Positions 10,947-22,940 are shown, counted from the first letter of the stretch. The stretch: DNA of 64,000 nt from Xanthomonas cissicola (GCF_008801575.1 NZ_VZPL01000004.1:62001-126000); one strand, 5' to 3'. Notes: a model not told the origin generated them from the letters alone. Numbers and translations are program-made.

Positions 10947-11699
10947 ATGACGCCCTTTCGTCGTCCCACCGTGTTGGGCACTTCCGCCTCGGCCCCATTC
11001 CCGCCTGCCGAGGCCGCCCTGACCGATCCCGACGGACTGCTTGCCGTTGGCGGAGATCTGTCGCCCCAGCGCCTGCTCAACGCGTACGCGCACGGCATTT
11101 TCCCGTGGTATTCGGAGGGCCAACCGATCCTGTGGTGGAGCCCGGATCCGCGCATGGTCTTTCGCACTGACGGCGTGCGCCTGTCCTCTCGCTTCAAGCG
11201 CCAGCTTCGCGCAAGCACCTGGACGGTTCGCGCCGATACCGCCTTCGAACAGGTGATCGACGCCTGTGCTGCGAGTCCGCGCCCTGGCCAGGACGGCACC
11301 TGGATCACCGCGGAAATGCAGCAGGCCTATATCGCCTTGCACCGTCTCGGCCACGCGCATTCGATCGAGGTGTTCGACGGCGCGCGCCTGGTTGGCGGGA
11401 TCTACGGCGTCGCGATCGGCCGGATGTTTTTTGGCGAAAGCATGTTCAGCGGGGAAAGCGGCGGCTCCAAGGTGGCACTAGCCGCCTTGGCCGCCAATCT
11501 GCATGGCCGAGGGTGGCCACTGATCGATGCGCAGGTGGAAAATCCGCACCTGCTGAGCCTGGGCGCCGAACGCTTGCCGCGCGCTGACTTTTTGCACCAG
11601 GTGCAACGCCAGGTTGCCCTGACGGAACCGCCGGGTAGTTGGTCTGCGCGTTACGGCGAACACGCCGCCAGCGGGCTGTGTGAGACCCGCTTAACATAA
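10947..11699 (+). CDS. aat: Leucyl/phenylalanyl-tRNA-protein transferase
   Basis: Adds Leu or Phe from charged tRNA to N-terminal Arg/Lys of proteins, making them N-degron substrates for ClpS-ClpAP. Family hallmarks are present: DPDGLLAVGGDLSP, AYAHGIFPWY, WWSPDPRMV and the GIYGVAIGRMFFGESMF core. ATG 10947 gives a 250-residue protein with an N-terminus like that of E. coli Aat; the in-frame ATG at 10902 would add 15 residues. It is followed after 80 bases by infA and then, convergently, by clpA and clpS, so the N-degron tagging enzyme, the adaptor and the unfoldase sit within 5 kb. Confidence 0.94.
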   Translation: MTPFRRPTVLGTSASAPFPPAEAALTDPDGLLAVGGDLSPQRLLNAYAHGIFPWYSEGQPILWWSPDPRMVFRTDGVRLSSRFKRQLRASTWTVRADTAFEQVIDACAASPRPGQDGTWITAEMQQAYIALHRLGHAHSIEVFDGARLVGGIYGVAIGRMFFGESMFSGESGGSKVALAALAANLHGRGWPLIDAQVENPHLLSLGAERLPRADFLHQVQRQVALTEPPGSWSARYGEHAASGLCETRLT

Positions 11700-11779
11700 A
11701 ATTTGCACCGCGGGGAGATGGCGCGTAAAATGCCGTCCCTTACGGCCCTGCCGGGCCAGCCGTGACTGCACAGGATTAC

Positions 11780-11998
11780 ATGTCGAAAGACGACTCCATT
11801 GAATTCGAAGGCAGCGTCAGCGAGACGCTTCCCAACACCACGTTCCGGGTCAAGCTGGAGAACGGGCATGAAATCATCGCCCACATCTCCGGACGTATGC
11901 GCAAGAACTACATCCGCATCCTGACCGGCGACCGGGTCAAAGTTGAGATGACTCCCTACGACCTGACCAAGGGTCGTATTACCTACCGCATGAAGTAA
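11780..11998 (+). CDS. infA: Translation initiation factor IF-1
   Basis: A 72-residue OB-fold protein that occupies the ribosomal A site during 30S initiation. The sequence starts [11 protein letters not shown] and contains the standard [14 protein letters not shown] and [16 protein letters not shown] blocks, ending [12 protein letters not shown] 11780 gives the canonical 72 residues; an upstream in-frame GTG at 11762 adds six residues not found in the family. The aat-infA pairing also occurs in E. coli. An intrinsic terminator follows 18 bases after the stop codon. Confidence 0.98.
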
Positions 11999-12016
11999 GC
12001 GGTGCTGAGGCGCGAG

Positions 12017-12036
12017 GCGGCCATTGGCCGCTTTTT
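12017..12036 (+). terminator. Intrinsic terminator after infA
   Basis: Stem GCGGCC/GGCCGC (12017-12022 with 12026-12031), three-base loop ATT, then five T residues. It is placed 18 bases after the infA stop codon. Confidence 0.85.
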
Positions 12037-12222
12037 GTCGTGCCCATAATTCGAGCAGTGATGCGTTTCTACTGCAGGCAAGTTCCGCAGAGCAACCGGT
12101 GCGAGACAGGGCGGCGGTTCTTCGGTCGGTGCCTTGCACCATGTGCTGCGTCCAGCATCCGGCACCCGCGTCAAGCACTGCCATCGTCGGCACGCGTGAT
12201 TGCGAGGGCCGCTGAAAACGTA

Positions 12223-12248
12223 AAAAGCCGCTCTCTCGAGCGGCTTTT
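12223..12248 (-). terminator. Bidirectional intrinsic terminator, clpA side
   Basis: An 11-bp perfect stem AAAAGCCGCTC/GAGCGGCTTTT (12223-12233 with 12238-12248) with loop TCTC. The A and T ends provide a U-tract in both directions. It lies 27 bases beyond the clpA stop codon and would also catch read-through from infA. Confidence 0.88.
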
Positions 12249-12274
12249 CTTACCTGCCAAACATCCTATGGCGA

Positions 12275-14557
<2,283 letters not shown>

Positions 14558-14699
14558 TGGTAACTCCGAACGGCTGTTGCCAACAATATGCGGCTTTTGT
14601 TGGGATTTTCCACAACCCTATCGGATAGGCATGTTCAGACAGCGTTAGCACGTGATCGCAGCCACACTGTTGCGCTGCTGGAATGATCTACAGCGCGTC

Positions 14700-15026
14700 T
14701 CAGGCCTGTTCCATCGTGCACAGCAGCGGGTGCTGGTTCATGCGCGAAAATTCGTTGACCTGGGCCACCTTCGACTCTGCAACCTCACGGCTGTAGACCC
14801 CGCACACGCCGCGCCCGCGGGTGTGGACGTGCAGCATGATCTGGGTGGCCTGCTCCAGGTTCAGGTTGAAAAACTGCTCCAGGACGGTCACCACGAAGTC
14901 CATCGGGGTGTAGTCGTCGTTCAGCAACAGCACCTGGTAGCGCGGCGGTGGCGCCACTTCGGGCTTGCTAGCTTCGACCATCAGGCCGTGGTCGTGTTCG
15001 TGTTCGTGTGAGGTATTCCGAGGCAT
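14700..15026 (-). CDS. clpS: ClpS adaptor protein
   Basis: A 108-residue adaptor that binds the N-terminal residue of N-degron substrates and delivers them to ClpAP. The core is unmistakable: [37 protein letters not shown] and the C-terminal [17 protein letters not shown]. Residues that form the specificity pocket (NDDYT, the H of MLHVH) are present. The flexible N-terminus carries an unusual short His/Glu run (HEHEHDH) produced by a small triplet repeat. ATG 15026 is chosen because an extension from 15086 would be unlike any ClpS. Confidence 0.96.
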   Translation of the reverse strand: MPRNTSHEHEHDHGLMVEASKPEVAPPPRYQVLLLNDDYTPMDFVVTVLEQFFNLNLEQATQIMLHVHTRGRGVCGVYSREVAESKVAQVNEFSRMNQHPLLCTMEQA

Positions 15027-15276
15027 CCGGCCATTATACGGTTCAACTTTGCATGCATTGGACGATTTGCGCTGTGCCCCGCACAATTTGTGTCCAATTT
15101 CCTGGCTGGCCCTTGATGACCGATTCCATGACCGCGCCGCTGCTGGCGCCGCCGTCTACCGCCGATGCCCGGACGCGCACGGCAGACGACGGCGCAACCG
15201 TGCCAGGGTGGCACCGCGGCGCTAGTCCCGCTGCAGAGGCAGCACACACGCCACCATTCGCGCTGGAGCAAATTTG

Positions 15277-15735
15277 ATGAGTGTCACCGAGCAACGCTGG
15301 CATCCTGATGTGACGGTTGCCACAGTTGTGGTGCGCGATGGACGCTTTTTGCAGGTGGAAGAAGCCATCGGCGGCCGCTTGCTGTTGAACCAGCCTGCCG
15401 GACATCTGGAGCCGAACGAAAGCCTGCTGGATGCGGCCGTGCGCGAAACCCTGGAGGAGACCGGCTGGGACGTGCGCCTGACCCAGTTCATCGGCACCTA
15501 CCAATGGGTTGCGCCCAATGGGCAGTGCTTCTTGCGCTTTGCGTTCGTTGCCGATGCGCTGACCCATCACCCCGACCGCAGCCTCGATACCGGCGTGGTG
15601 CGCGCGCTGTGGATGACCCCGGATGAACTGCGCGCCTCGATCGAGCGCCTGCGCAGCCCGTTGGTGTGGGAGGTGGTTGCCGATTACTTGGCCGGGCAGC
15701 GTCATCCACTCTCCCTGGTGCGGCACGTCGCATGA
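15277..15735 (+). CDS. nudJ: Nudix phosphatase NudJ-like
   Basis: A 152-residue Nudix hydrolase with a complete Nudix box at residues 42-64 (G-x5-E-x7-REUxEExGU, including REtlEETG). The order nudJ-mnmA-hflD is the same as in E. coli, where NudJ dephosphorylates hydroxymethylpyrimidine pyrophosphate and some nucleotides, so a thiamin-precursor or nucleotide phosphatase role is inferred. ATG 15277 follows a GGAGC Shine-Dalgarno sequence; the TTG three bases upstream is less likely. Its stop codon overlaps the mnmA start (ATGA), indicating translational coupling. Confidence 0.88.
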   Translation: MSVTEQRWHPDVTVATVVVRDGRFLQVEEAIGGRLLLNQPAGHLEPNESLLDAAVRETLEETGWDVRLTQFIGTYQWVAPNGQCFLRFAFVADALTHHPDRSLDTGVVRALWMTPDELRASIERLRSPLVWEVVADYLAGQRHPLSLVRHVA

Positions 15736-16868
15736 GTACGCCGCGCATTGTGGTGGGTGTGTCCGGCGGCGTGGATTCGTCGGTGGCGGCGTGGAAGCTG
15801 GCGCAGCAGGGCGAGCCAATCGCGGGGCTGTTCATGCAGAACTGGGCCGACGACGGCAGCGGTGATTGCCGCGCCGAAGACGATCGCCGCGATGCGGTGG
15901 CGGTGTGCGGCGTGCTGGGCATCCCGTTTCATTTCCGCGATTTCTCCGGCGAATACTGGAGAGGCGTGTTCGAGCATTTCCTGGCCGAATATGCGGCCGG
16001 ACGCACGCCCAACCCGGACGTGTTGTGCAACCGCGAAGTGAAGTTCAAGCATTTTCTGGATGCAGCACAGGCGCTGGGTGCCGAGCGCATCGCCACTGGC
16101 CATTACGCGCAGGTGGCGCATCGCGGTGGGCGGTGGCGCCTGCTGCGTGGCGCCGACCGCGGCAAGGACCAGAGTTATTTTCTGCATCAACTGGGGCAGA
16201 CGCAGTTGGCCGCCACCCTGTTCCCGATCGGCGACCTGGAAAAAAGCACCTTGCGCCGGATCGCCCAGGATGCCGGCTTGCCGACCCATGCCAAGAAGGA
16301 TTCCACCGGCATCTGTTTCATCGGCGAGCGCGATTTCCGTGAGTTTCTGGGCCGCTACCTGCCGGCGCGCACCGGCGAGATCCGCGACCCGCAGGGGCAG
16401 CGCATCGCCGAGCATCCGGGGGTGTTCTATTTCACACTGGGCCAGCGCGAGGGGCTGAACATCGGCGGCGTGCGCGGGCGGGCGGCCGCGCCGTGGTACG
16501 TGGTCGGCAAGGATGTGGCGAACAATGTGCTGTATGTGGACCAGGACCGCGACAGCCCGCTGCTGCAATCGCGCTGGCTACAGTCCGAACAAGCCCACTG
16601 GGTGACCGGGGCGCCGCCGGCGCGCCGGTTCAGCTGCACCGCGCAGACGCGCTACCGTCAGCCCGACGAGTCCTGCACGGTGGATGTGCAGGACGATGGC
16701 AGCGTGCAGGTGCGCTTCGAACGGCCGCAACGGGCGGTGACGCCGGGACAGTCGCTGGTGCTGTACGACGGCGAGGAGTGCCTGGGCGGCGCGGTCATCG
16801 CCGCCACCGACGCGCCGCTGGAACGTCAGTTGGCGGGATCTTCTTTTTCCTCTGAGGTAGTGGCTTGA
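15732..16868 (+). CDS. mnmA: tRNA-specific 2-thiouridylase MnmA
   Basis: Makes 2-thiouridine at position 34 of tRNA(Lys), tRNA(Glu) and tRNA(Gln), using sulfur relayed through TusE. The 378-residue protein has the PP-loop SGGVDSS (11-17), the catalytic cysteine Cys99 in PNPDVLCN and the second cysteine Cys195 in [10 protein letters not shown]. The family MQNWADD segment, which contacts tRNA, is present near 35-41. The start overlaps the end of nudJ by four bases, and the stop overlaps the hflD start by one base, so the three genes form one coupled operon. Confidence 0.97.
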   Translation: MSTPRIVVGVSGGVDSSVAAWKLAQQGEPIAGLFMQNWADDGSGDCRAEDDRRDAVAVCGVLGIPFHFRDFSGEYWRGVFEHFLAEYAAGRTPNPDVLCNREVKFKHFLDAAQALGAERIATGHYAQVAHRGGRWRLLRGADRGKDQSYFLHQLGQTQLAATLFPIGDLEKSTLRRIAQDAGLPTHAKKDSTGICFIGERDFREFLGRYLPARTGEIRDPQGQRIAEHPGVFYFTLGQREGLNIGGVRGRAAAPWYVVGKDVANNVLYVDQDRDSPLLQSRWLQSEQAHWVTGAPPARRFSCTAQTRYRQPDESCTVDVQDDGSVQVRFERPQRAVTPGQSLVLYDGEECLGGAVIAATDAPLERQLAGSSFSSEVVA

Positions 16869-17482
16869 TGAGTGTTTCCATGGATCATCGTGTGCTGGCG
16901 CTTGCCGGCGTCGCTCAGGCCCTGCAACAGGTGCGGCGGATCGCCGAGACCGGGCATTCGGAAGCTGCGACGGTGCGCACTGCCATGGACAGCGTGTTCC
17001 GTGTGGACGCCGCCTCGCCAGAGGCCGTCTATGGCTCGGCAGCGGCGCTGGCGCCCGGCCTGCGCCTGCTGCACAACTACTTCCGCAATCAGGGCCAAGA
17101 CGAGGTGCTGCCGCGTCTGGCACTAGCCGTGCTGCAGCTGGAGCGTCGGTTCGTGCGCGATGCCAGCACCGTCGCCACTGTTGCCAGCGGAATCGACGCG
17201 GCAGCGCGGCAGGCCCAGCAGCTGGGCGACAGCAGCCATCCCGACGTGCTGGGTTCGCTCGGCGGGCTGTACGCGCAGACCATCAGCCACTTGCGGCCCA
17301 AGGTCATGGTGCAAGGCAACCCGCACTACCTGGGCCAGGCTGGCGTGGTCGCGGAGATCCGCGCACTGTTGCTGGCGGCACTGCGCTCGGCGGTGCTGTG
17401 GCGGCAGATGGGCGGCAGCCTGTGGGATTTCCTGTTCGCCAAACGCGCGATGATCGAGGCGGTGGACCGCGCGCTGCGCTAA
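16868..17482 (+). CDS. hflD: HflD-family protein
   Basis: A 204-residue all-helical protein of the HflD family, matching the family in [16 protein letters not shown] at the start and in NPHYLGQ and [20 protein letters not shown] near the end. In E. coli HflD is a peripheral membrane protein that affects lambda CII stability; its general role is unclear. It is coupled to mnmA through a TGATG overlap. In E. coli purB follows, whereas here a chemoreceptor-like gene with its own FliA promoter comes next. Confidence 0.9.
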   Translation: MSVSMDHRVLALAGVAQALQQVRRIAETGHSEAATVRTAMDSVFRVDAASPEAVYGSAAALAPGLRLLHNYFRNQGQDEVLPRLALAVLQLERRFVRDASTVATVASGIDAAARQAQQLGDSSHPDVLGSLGGLYAQTISHLRPKVMVQGNPHYLGQAGVVAEIRALLLAALRSAVLWRQMGGSLWDFLFAKRAMIEAVDRALR

Positions 17483-17574
17483 TCGGCGCGAAAAACCGCT
17501 TACATCTGCGCGCTGGCGGCCGCTGAGGCGCGCCAACGGCGGTTGAATGGACCAGGCGATGTGGCGATCGTCGC

Positions 17575-17601
17575 TAAAGACAATGGGGGCAGTGCCGATA
17601 C
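17575..17601 (+). promoter_or_regulatory. Sigma-28 (FliA) promoter of the chemoreceptor-like gene
   Basis: TAAAGACA-N11-GCCGATAC (17575-17582 and 17594-17601), matching the enterobacterial consensus TAAAGTTT-N11-GCCGATAA at all strongly conserved positions. The predicted transcript starts near 17608, just upstream of ATG 17630, which also supports that start codon. Confidence 0.78.
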
Positions 17602-17629
17602 AGCAACCGTGACTCTGCCGAGAACGCCC

Positions 17630-18820
17630 ATGTATTCACGTCCACTCATCCGTCTAGCCGCTCCTTTGGCTCTGACCTTGCTGTTCCCCTTCGCTGTCGG
17701 ATTCGACTGGCCCGCTTCGGTGCGCTGGGCGATCCTGGCGACCATGACCCTCAGTTGGTTGGGTTTCGCTGCCTGGGTGACGTATTCCCAGTTCCGGCCT
17801 AATCCGGACCAGGCCCGCATCCTGCGCGAGCAGGACCAACTGCTCAACGAACTGCGTACGTTCGTCAGCAACGAAGTCGACGGATCGCGCTCGGAAGTCG
17901 AGCGTGCCCGCGAACTGATCCGCCAGGCCGTGTCCGGCCTGGGTGGCAGCTTCGAAGCGATGAATCGCAAATCGCGTCAGCAAAGCCAGGCACTGGCCCG
18001 CATCGTCGACCGCGCCGGCGACGATGGCAGCGCCGGCGTCGACGTCGCCCGCTTCGCCCAGCATGCCAGCTCCCGCATGGAGCAGTTGGTGGAAGCGCTG
18101 GAACAGGTGAGCGGCCAAAGCACCAATACCGTCCATCACATCGACGAGATGGCTCAGCATCTGGATGGCATCTTCGCGCTGCTGGAAGACGTCAAGTCGA
18201 TCGCCGACCAGACCAACCTGCTGGCCCTGAACGCCGCCATCGAAGCAGCGCGCGCCGGTGAAGCCGGTCGCGGCTTCGCCGTGGTTGCCGACGAAGTGCG
18301 CAACCTGTCCGAGCGTTCCACCACCTTCAACGAGCAGATCCGCAAGCTGGCACACAGCTCCAAGGAATCGATCGCCAAGGTGCGTGAAACGGTCTCGCAG
18401 CTGGCATCGCGCCATATGGACCGCTCCCGCGAGGCGCGCCATGAATCGGCCGCCATGCTGGAGAACGTCGCCCAGATCAACGCCTCGTTGGGCGATGGCA
18501 TGCGCGAGATCTCCGAATGCGCACGCTCGATCGATGGCAGCGTGGCAGAAGCGGTGCGTGCCCTGCAGTTCGAGGACATCGCCACCCAGACGCTCAGTGG
18601 CATCCACACCCACCTTGATCGCCTGACCGCGATCAACCGCGAAGCGGTGGCGCTGCAGGAACTGCTGCATCGCAATGGCGGCGTGTACGACAGCGACCTG
18701 GTCGCCGCGCTGGCCAAGGTGTCCAACCGCCTGCGCGACATGCGCGTGGAGTGGGAACGCCCGCCGCACAAGCCGGTGGCACAGCAGGGCATGGGCGCCG
18801 GCACGGTCGAGTTGTTCTGA
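17630..18820 (+). CDS. Methyl-accepting chemotaxis-like signalling protein without a sensory domain
   Basis: A 396-residue protein with two closely spaced N-terminal membrane helices (about 7-24 and 28-50) and no periplasmic ligand domain. A coiled-coil linker leads to the MCP signalling hairpin, whose tip reads [34 protein letters not shown] without interruption. The C-terminal ~60 residues contain [10 protein letters not shown], a stretch common in chemotaxis-associated proteins that contact CheA/CheW or CheZ-like partners. It probably senses a cytoplasmic or membrane cue, since no external domain is present. A FliA promoter directly upstream places it in the late flagellar regulon even though it lies 11 kb from the flagellar genes. 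Confidence 0.88.
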   Translation: MYSRPLIRLAAPLALTLLFPFAVGFDWPASVRWAILATMTLSWLGFAAWVTYSQFRPNPDQARILREQDQLLNELRTFVSNEVDGSRSEVERARELIRQAVSGLGGSFEAMNRKSRQQSQALARIVDRAGDDGSAGVDVARFAQHASSRMEQLVEALEQVSGQSTNTVHHIDEMAQHLDGIFALLEDVKSIADQTNLLALNAAIEAARAGEAGRGFAVVADEVRNLSERSTTFNEQIRKLAHSSKESIAKVRETVSQLASRHMDRSREARHESAAMLENVAQINASLGDGMREISECARSIDGSVAEAVRALQFEDIATQTLSGIHTHLDRLTAINREAVALQELLHRNGGVYDSDLVAALAKVSNRLRDMRVEWERPPHKPVAQQGMGAGTVELF

Positions 18821-18856
18821 GACCGATGCCGCCACGCAGCTGCTGATTCCGACATT

Positions 18857-18876
18857 CCCCGGCCTTCCGGGGATTT
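18857..18876 (+). terminator. Probable terminator after the chemoreceptor-like gene
   Basis: Stem CCCCGG/CCGGGG (18857-18862 with 18867-18872), loop CCTT, followed by a weak ATTTGT tract. It lies 37 bases after the stop codon. Confidence 0.45.
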
Positions 18877-18905
18877 GTCGTTCCGTTACGAATGGTGTTC
18901 CGCCC

Positions 18906-19190
18906 ATGACACTTCTTGCCCCGACCATCGACGCCCCTACCGCTGCACTGCAGGCCGCTGCCCTGGCAGCCGCACAGGCCGAGCGCATCGCGCAAAGCGA
19001 TTCGGCCAGGCCTGCACTGCGACGTGTGCGCATACCGGCCGCGCTGGAACGGCTGGAAAGCAGCGCACGCGCAGAGCTGCTGGCACTGATCAACCCGCGC
19101 CGCGCATGCAGCGAAGAGGAGCTGTTGTTCGCCACGGTGGCCTGGGATTTGGGTCTGGATGGTGCCGCGGTCAGCGGATCGGCGCGGTAA
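18906..19190 (+). CDS. Small Ala-rich hypothetical protein
   Basis: A predicted 94-residue soluble protein starting MTLLAPTIDAPTAAL. It is Ala-rich in its first half and helical, with a moderately conserved-looking C-terminal part (LERLESSARAELLALINP, then EEELLFATVAWDLGLD). No signal peptide, membrane helix or known motif is visible. Base use follows the GC3-rich pattern of neighbouring genes, supporting a real gene. Its position after the chemoreceptor-like gene suggests read-through co-expression unless the hairpin between them terminates. The function is unknown. Confidence 0.55.
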   Translation: MTLLAPTIDAPTAALQAAALAAAQAERIAQSDSARPALRRVRIPAALERLESSARAELLALINPRRACSEEELLFATVAWDLGLDGAAVSGSAR

Positions 19191-19639
19191 GCCCAGCGCC
19201 GTACAGCGGGGCGTGCCTCGGCAGGCGCCCCGCTGGTTGTCTCCACTGCCCGAGAGTGATGCTATTGCGCCACGCCTTGCCGCCAAGGTGGTTCTGCATC
19301 ATGCCGTACCGATAAGCAGTGCCCTGCGCGCGCGGCACTGATCGACTGCAGCGTCAAGGTGAGCTCTCCCCTGCCCGTCTGCTCAGCGATTCTTATGACT
19401 GACGTGAGTCTTCGATCGGTACGGCAATATTGGAATGAGCATGTGCAAGGGAATTGCGCGTCTGCTACGTGGCTGCAGAACTCCTTCTCTCTATTGCGGT
19501 GCACACTCCAAGTGCGTCTTTGCCGCGTGAGTGACCCGAATCAGTCCAGCGGTGGACGTGGCCCCGTCAGTTGCAGCGACGCTGATTCGTAGTTTGGCTT
19601 CGGGGTGCTTGCGCGCGCCTGATCGCAGGACAGATGCAA

Positions 19640-19897
19640 CTACACCCTGTAAGAGCTCATGCGGCATCCATGCCGTTCGAGGTACCGCAACGCTGGGCGG
19701 GCAGCGACTATCGAGATGGTAGGTGCGCGATGTGCGTGGCATCGATCCCTGCTTTTCACTTATCGACCAGCCAACTCTCCGGTGCGATGCCTCGCCCAGT
19801 GCGGGACCGCCGGCGCGGCATGGATGCGGCCATTGAGCTTCAATAGATGGGCCACACCGGGTCCCGCGAGCGGTGAGGCCTCGCGCCGCTTTCGACG
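19640..19897 (+). repeat. Dispersed repeat family B, copy 1 (degenerate)
   Basis: Shares an imperfect block of about 130 bases with 35458-35588: ACCAGCCAACT, TGCGGGACCG, GGCATGGATG, then GGTGAGG and CGC...CGACG in the same order. Weaker similarity extends upstream (GGGCGGGCA...CGATGG). The palindromic core GGCGGCATGGATGCCGCC seen in copy 2 is degenerate here. Confidence 0.65.
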
Positions 19898-19955
19898 CTA
19901 GTACGTGTTGATGGTCCTGCAGCTAGCGTCAGCTTGAGCGTCGTTGATGCCGCCA

Positions 19956-19985
19956 CAAACCATGTGTGGACGCCCTCATGGTTTG
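19956..19985. repeat. Perfect 9-bp inverted repeat
   Basis: CAAACCATG (19956-19964) and CATGGTTTG (19977-19985) with a 12-base loop. No T-tract follows, so it is not a typical terminator. Confidence 0.6.
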
Positions 19986-20153
19986 CCCCGTCGCTGGTGA
20001 GGCGCTGCGTGCTCGACCCAACAAGTGATGAGCGGCATTCGAACGCCGCTACGGCTCGCCAGCTCTAATGTCTTCAAGCCATTGGGCAGTACACACCGAC
20101 GACTTGCAGGACGGCTGCGCTGCGGCTCAAAGCACGCAACGCTGCACACTGCG

Positions 20154-22940
20154 TCAGTTGGCGATGACCAGACGCGCGCCCAACCGGATGCCGGCGTCGG
20201 CTTCGCGCAACCACTGCGCCATGTCGCGTGGCGACAACGGACGTGAGTAGAAATAGCCCTGGATTTCGTCGCAGCCCTGCTGGCGCAGCAACGCATCTTC
20301 CTGCACGGTTTCCACGCCTTCTGCGACCACCTGCATGCCTAGGGCATGCCCCAGATGCACGATGGCCTGAGTGACTTCGGCCGTATTGGCGTCGTCGAGC
20401 ATGCCTTGCACGAAGCTGCGGTCGATCTTCAAACGCTGCACCGGGAACCGGTTGAGGTAATGCAGATTCGAGAAGCCGGTACCGAAGTCGTCCACCGCCA
20501 GCAACACGCCATTCTGTTCGAACAATTCGAAGCAGCGGCGTAGCGAATCGGAGTCGCGAATCAGGGCAGATTCGGTCAGCTCCAGCTCCAGGCGCGACGG
20601 CGGCCAGCCATTGTCGCGGCAGATTTCCAGCACGCGCTCGGCAAAACCGCGCTCGCGCAATTGCACGGCAGACACATTCACCGCAACGCGGCTGAAATGC
20701 AGGCCGGCACGATCCCAGACCACGGCCTGACGGCACGCTTCGCCGATGACCCACTCGCCCAGACGCACGATCTCGCCGCATTCTTCGGCAATCGGGATGA
20801 ATTCGACCGGGCTGCAGGGACCATGGCCAGGGCGATTCCAGCGCATCAGCGCTTCGATCGCCGGCGATGCATCGTCCACGGTGTTGACCAGCGGCTGATA
20901 GACCAGCGTGAATTCTTCGCGGTCGAGCGCGCCTTGCAGCGCATGCTCCAGCTCCAGGCGGCGCTGCGCCCGCAGCAGCACGTCCTGGCTGTAGTAATGG
21001 TACGTATTGCGCCCGGACTCCTTGGCTGCGTACATCGCCGCGTCGGCGGCGCGCAGCAGGCTGTCGAAATCCGATAGCCCTTCGCCCTGCAGCGCGATGC
21101 CGATGCTGGCGCCGAGCTTGAGGGTGACGTGCTCCTTGCGTAGCGGCTCGCCGAGCGCAGCAATCAGTTTGCGCGCCACGTGGCCGGCATCTTCGGGCTC
21201 GGACATATCGCGCAGCAGCACGATGAATTCGTCGTCGCTGAAGCGGCCGAACAGGTCGCTATTACGCAGATGCTGATGCAGGCGCGCCGAGGCAAGCTTG
21301 AGCAGGTTGTCGCCGGTGGCATGGCCAAACGAATCGTTGATGCTTTTGAAGCCATCCAGATCGATCAACAGCATCGCCAGTGTCTGGCCGCGCTCGTTCG
21401 CTTCGCGAATGGCGTTTTCTGCCTGCTCGCGCAACAGGAAGCGGTTCGGCAAACCGGTCAGGCGGTCGTAATGGGCAAGCAACTCGATGCGCTCGTTGGC
21501 TTCGCGTTCGCGGGTGATATCGCGGAACAAGGCAACAAACCGCGGCGGCAAGCCCTCACGACGATCCAACTCGATCAGCACCTGCACCCAGACACGCTGG
21601 CCGGAGTTGCGATAGAAACACAGCTCCAGCTGTTCGGGCAGTCCGCCATCGGAGATCCGCAGCAGCGCCGCCTCGAAGGCGTCGCGCGAATCCTGCGTAT
21701 ACAGCGACAGCGCCTGCTCCAGGGTGATGTTTTCCTTGCGCAGGCCGTGAATGCGATAGCACTCCTCGGTCCATTGCATGCGCCGGGTGTCGACCTCGAT
21801 CTCGCAGCCGCCGATCTTGCCCAGCGCGGACACGCGATTGAGCAATTCGGTGCGCCAACGGATCAGCGCGTCGGTCTGGCGTTGTTCGGTGACGTTCTGC
21901 AGCTGGCCAAGCACGCGCACCATGCTGCCGTCGCCATCGAACACCGGCTGTGCCCACACCCGCAGATGATGCGGGTTGGCACCGAGCAGGCCGTTGATTT
22001 CCAGTTCGAAATGTACCGGCATGCCTTCGTGCTTGATCTTGCGCCAGGCGCTGCGCAGTTGCGCGACCGAAGGCCCAGCCAGCAGGCGCAGGATGTCGCG
22101 GATGCCTTGCAGACGAACATGGGTCATGCCCAGTTGTTGCAGGAAATCCTGCGACACCCACAGGGCATCGTGATGCGAATCCCAGCTCCAGCTCCCCATG
22201 CTGGCGATGCGCTGGGCTTCTTCGAGCTGTGCCTGCTGATCGCGCAGCTGCTGCTCGAGCAATTTTTGATGGTGCACGTCGGTATGCGTGCCGACCATGC
22301 GCAATGGACGTCCGTCCGCGGTCCGCGATACCACGCGGCCGCGATCCAAGATCCAGCGCCACTGGCCGTCGTGCTGGCGCAGCCGGAATTCGGCCACATA
22401 GGTATCGGTGCGGCCTTCCAGATGCGCCTGCACCGCCGCGCTGACATGCGCGTGGTCTTCCGGATGAATCAGCCCGGACAAGGCAGTGAGATTGTTCGGC
22501 AGCGGCTGCTCGGAATAACCGAGCATGCGTGTCCAGCGCTCGGAGCGATACACCACATCGGCCGGAATATCCCAATCCCACAAGCCGTGGTCGGCGCTGT
22601 CCAGGCCCATCTCCCAGCGACTGGTGCCATCGGCACCCTTCGGTTCTGGAATGCTCAGGGTGAACGCCATGATCTGGCCCTGCTCGTCGCAGACCGCGCG
22701 CAGCCAGCCCTCCAGCCGCCCGCCGCCGCTGCCCGGCAACACGCAGGGCGCCATGCCCCCGCTGTCGGCCAGCTGGGCACGGCTGCTTTCCAACACGTCG
22801 GCGTATGCGCCAAGGGTTGCCGGCAATCCGAGGGATTGCGCAACGCGGTTGGCCGCCAGAGGCTGGCCATGCGCATCCAACAACACCACCGCCGAGGTCA
22901 GCGGGTGCTGCAGCATGCTTGCAATGACGCCTGAGTCCAC
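20154..22940 (-). CDS. Multi-PAS GGDEF-EAL protein, probable cyclic-di-GMP phosphodiesterase
   Basis: About 928 residues. No membrane segment is visible. There are at least three PAS-type modules in the first ~470 residues (one with the QWRWILDRGRVV PAC motif), a GGDEF domain (~480-655) and a C-terminal EAL domain (~660-915). The GGDEF signature reads RFSDDEF, so cyclase activity is doubtful. The EAL domain keeps IEALMRW, ELTES, DDFGTG, KIDRSF and AEGVET, so hydrolysis of c-di-GMP is likely. GTG 22940 is preferred: GGAG lies nine bases upstream. ATG 22916 is the alternative; an extension to 23105 would run past the predicted promoter. It is divergent from the kinase gene at 23100. Confidence 0.88.
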   Translation of the reverse strand: MDSGVIASMLQHPLTSAVVLLDAHGQPLAANRVAQSLGLPATLGAYADVLESSRAQLADSGGMAPCVLPGSGGGRLEGWLRAVCDEQGQIMAFTLSIPEPKGADGTSRWEMGLDSADHGLWDWDIPADVVYRSERWTRMLGYSEQPLPNNLTALSGLIHPEDHAHVSAAVQAHLEGRTDTYVAEFRLRQHDGQWRWILDRGRVVSRTADGRPLRMVGTHTDVHHQKLLEQQLRDQQAQLEEAQRIASMGSWSWDSHHDALWVSQDFLQQLGMTHVRLQGIRDILRLLAGPSVAQLRSAWRKIKHEGMPVHFELEINGLLGANPHHLRVWAQPVFDGDGSMVRVLGQLQNVTEQRQTDALIRWRTELLNRVSALGKIGGCEIEVDTRRMQWTEECYRIHGLRKENITLEQALSLYTQDSRDAFEAALLRISDGGLPEQLELCFYRNSGQRVWVQVLIELDRREGLPPRFVALFRDITREREANERIELLAHYDRLTGLPNRFLLREQAENAIREANERGQTLAMLLIDLDGFKSINDSFGHATGDNLLKLASARLHQHLRNSDLFGRFSDDEFIVLLRDMSEPEDAGHVARKLIAALGEPLRKEHVTLKLGASIGIALQGEGLSDFDSLLRAADAAMYAAKESGRNTYHYYSQDVLLRAQRRLELEHALQGALDREEFTLVYQPLVNTVDDASPAIEALMRWNRPGHGPCSPVEFIPIAEECGEIVRLGEWVIGEACRQAVVWDRAGLHFSRVAVNVSAVQLRERGFAERVLEICRDNGWPPSRLELELTESALIRDSDSLRRCFELFEQNGVLLAVDDFGTGFSNLHYLNRFPVQRLKIDRSFVQGMLDDANTAEVTQAIVHLGHALGMQVVAEGVETVQEDALLRQQGCDEIQGYFYSRPLSPRDMAQWLREADAGIRLGARLVIAN

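Larger units (their letters stand above)
19191..20153. other. Gene-poor 963-base interval
   Basis: No convincing coding region: all open frames here are short and change frame. The interval holds one copy of a dispersed repeat (about 19640-19897) and a perfect 9-bp inverted repeat at 19956-19985. Nothing else is recognised. Confidence 0.7.

Noticed and set aside
12037-12222. A serine tRNA as in the E. coli infA-aat region
   Set aside because: No acceptor, anticodon and T-arm set can be drawn in either orientation.
19191-20153. Pseudogene or small proteins in the long gap
   Set aside because: Open frames are all short, start in different frames and show no recognisable motif; the repeat explains part of the sequence.
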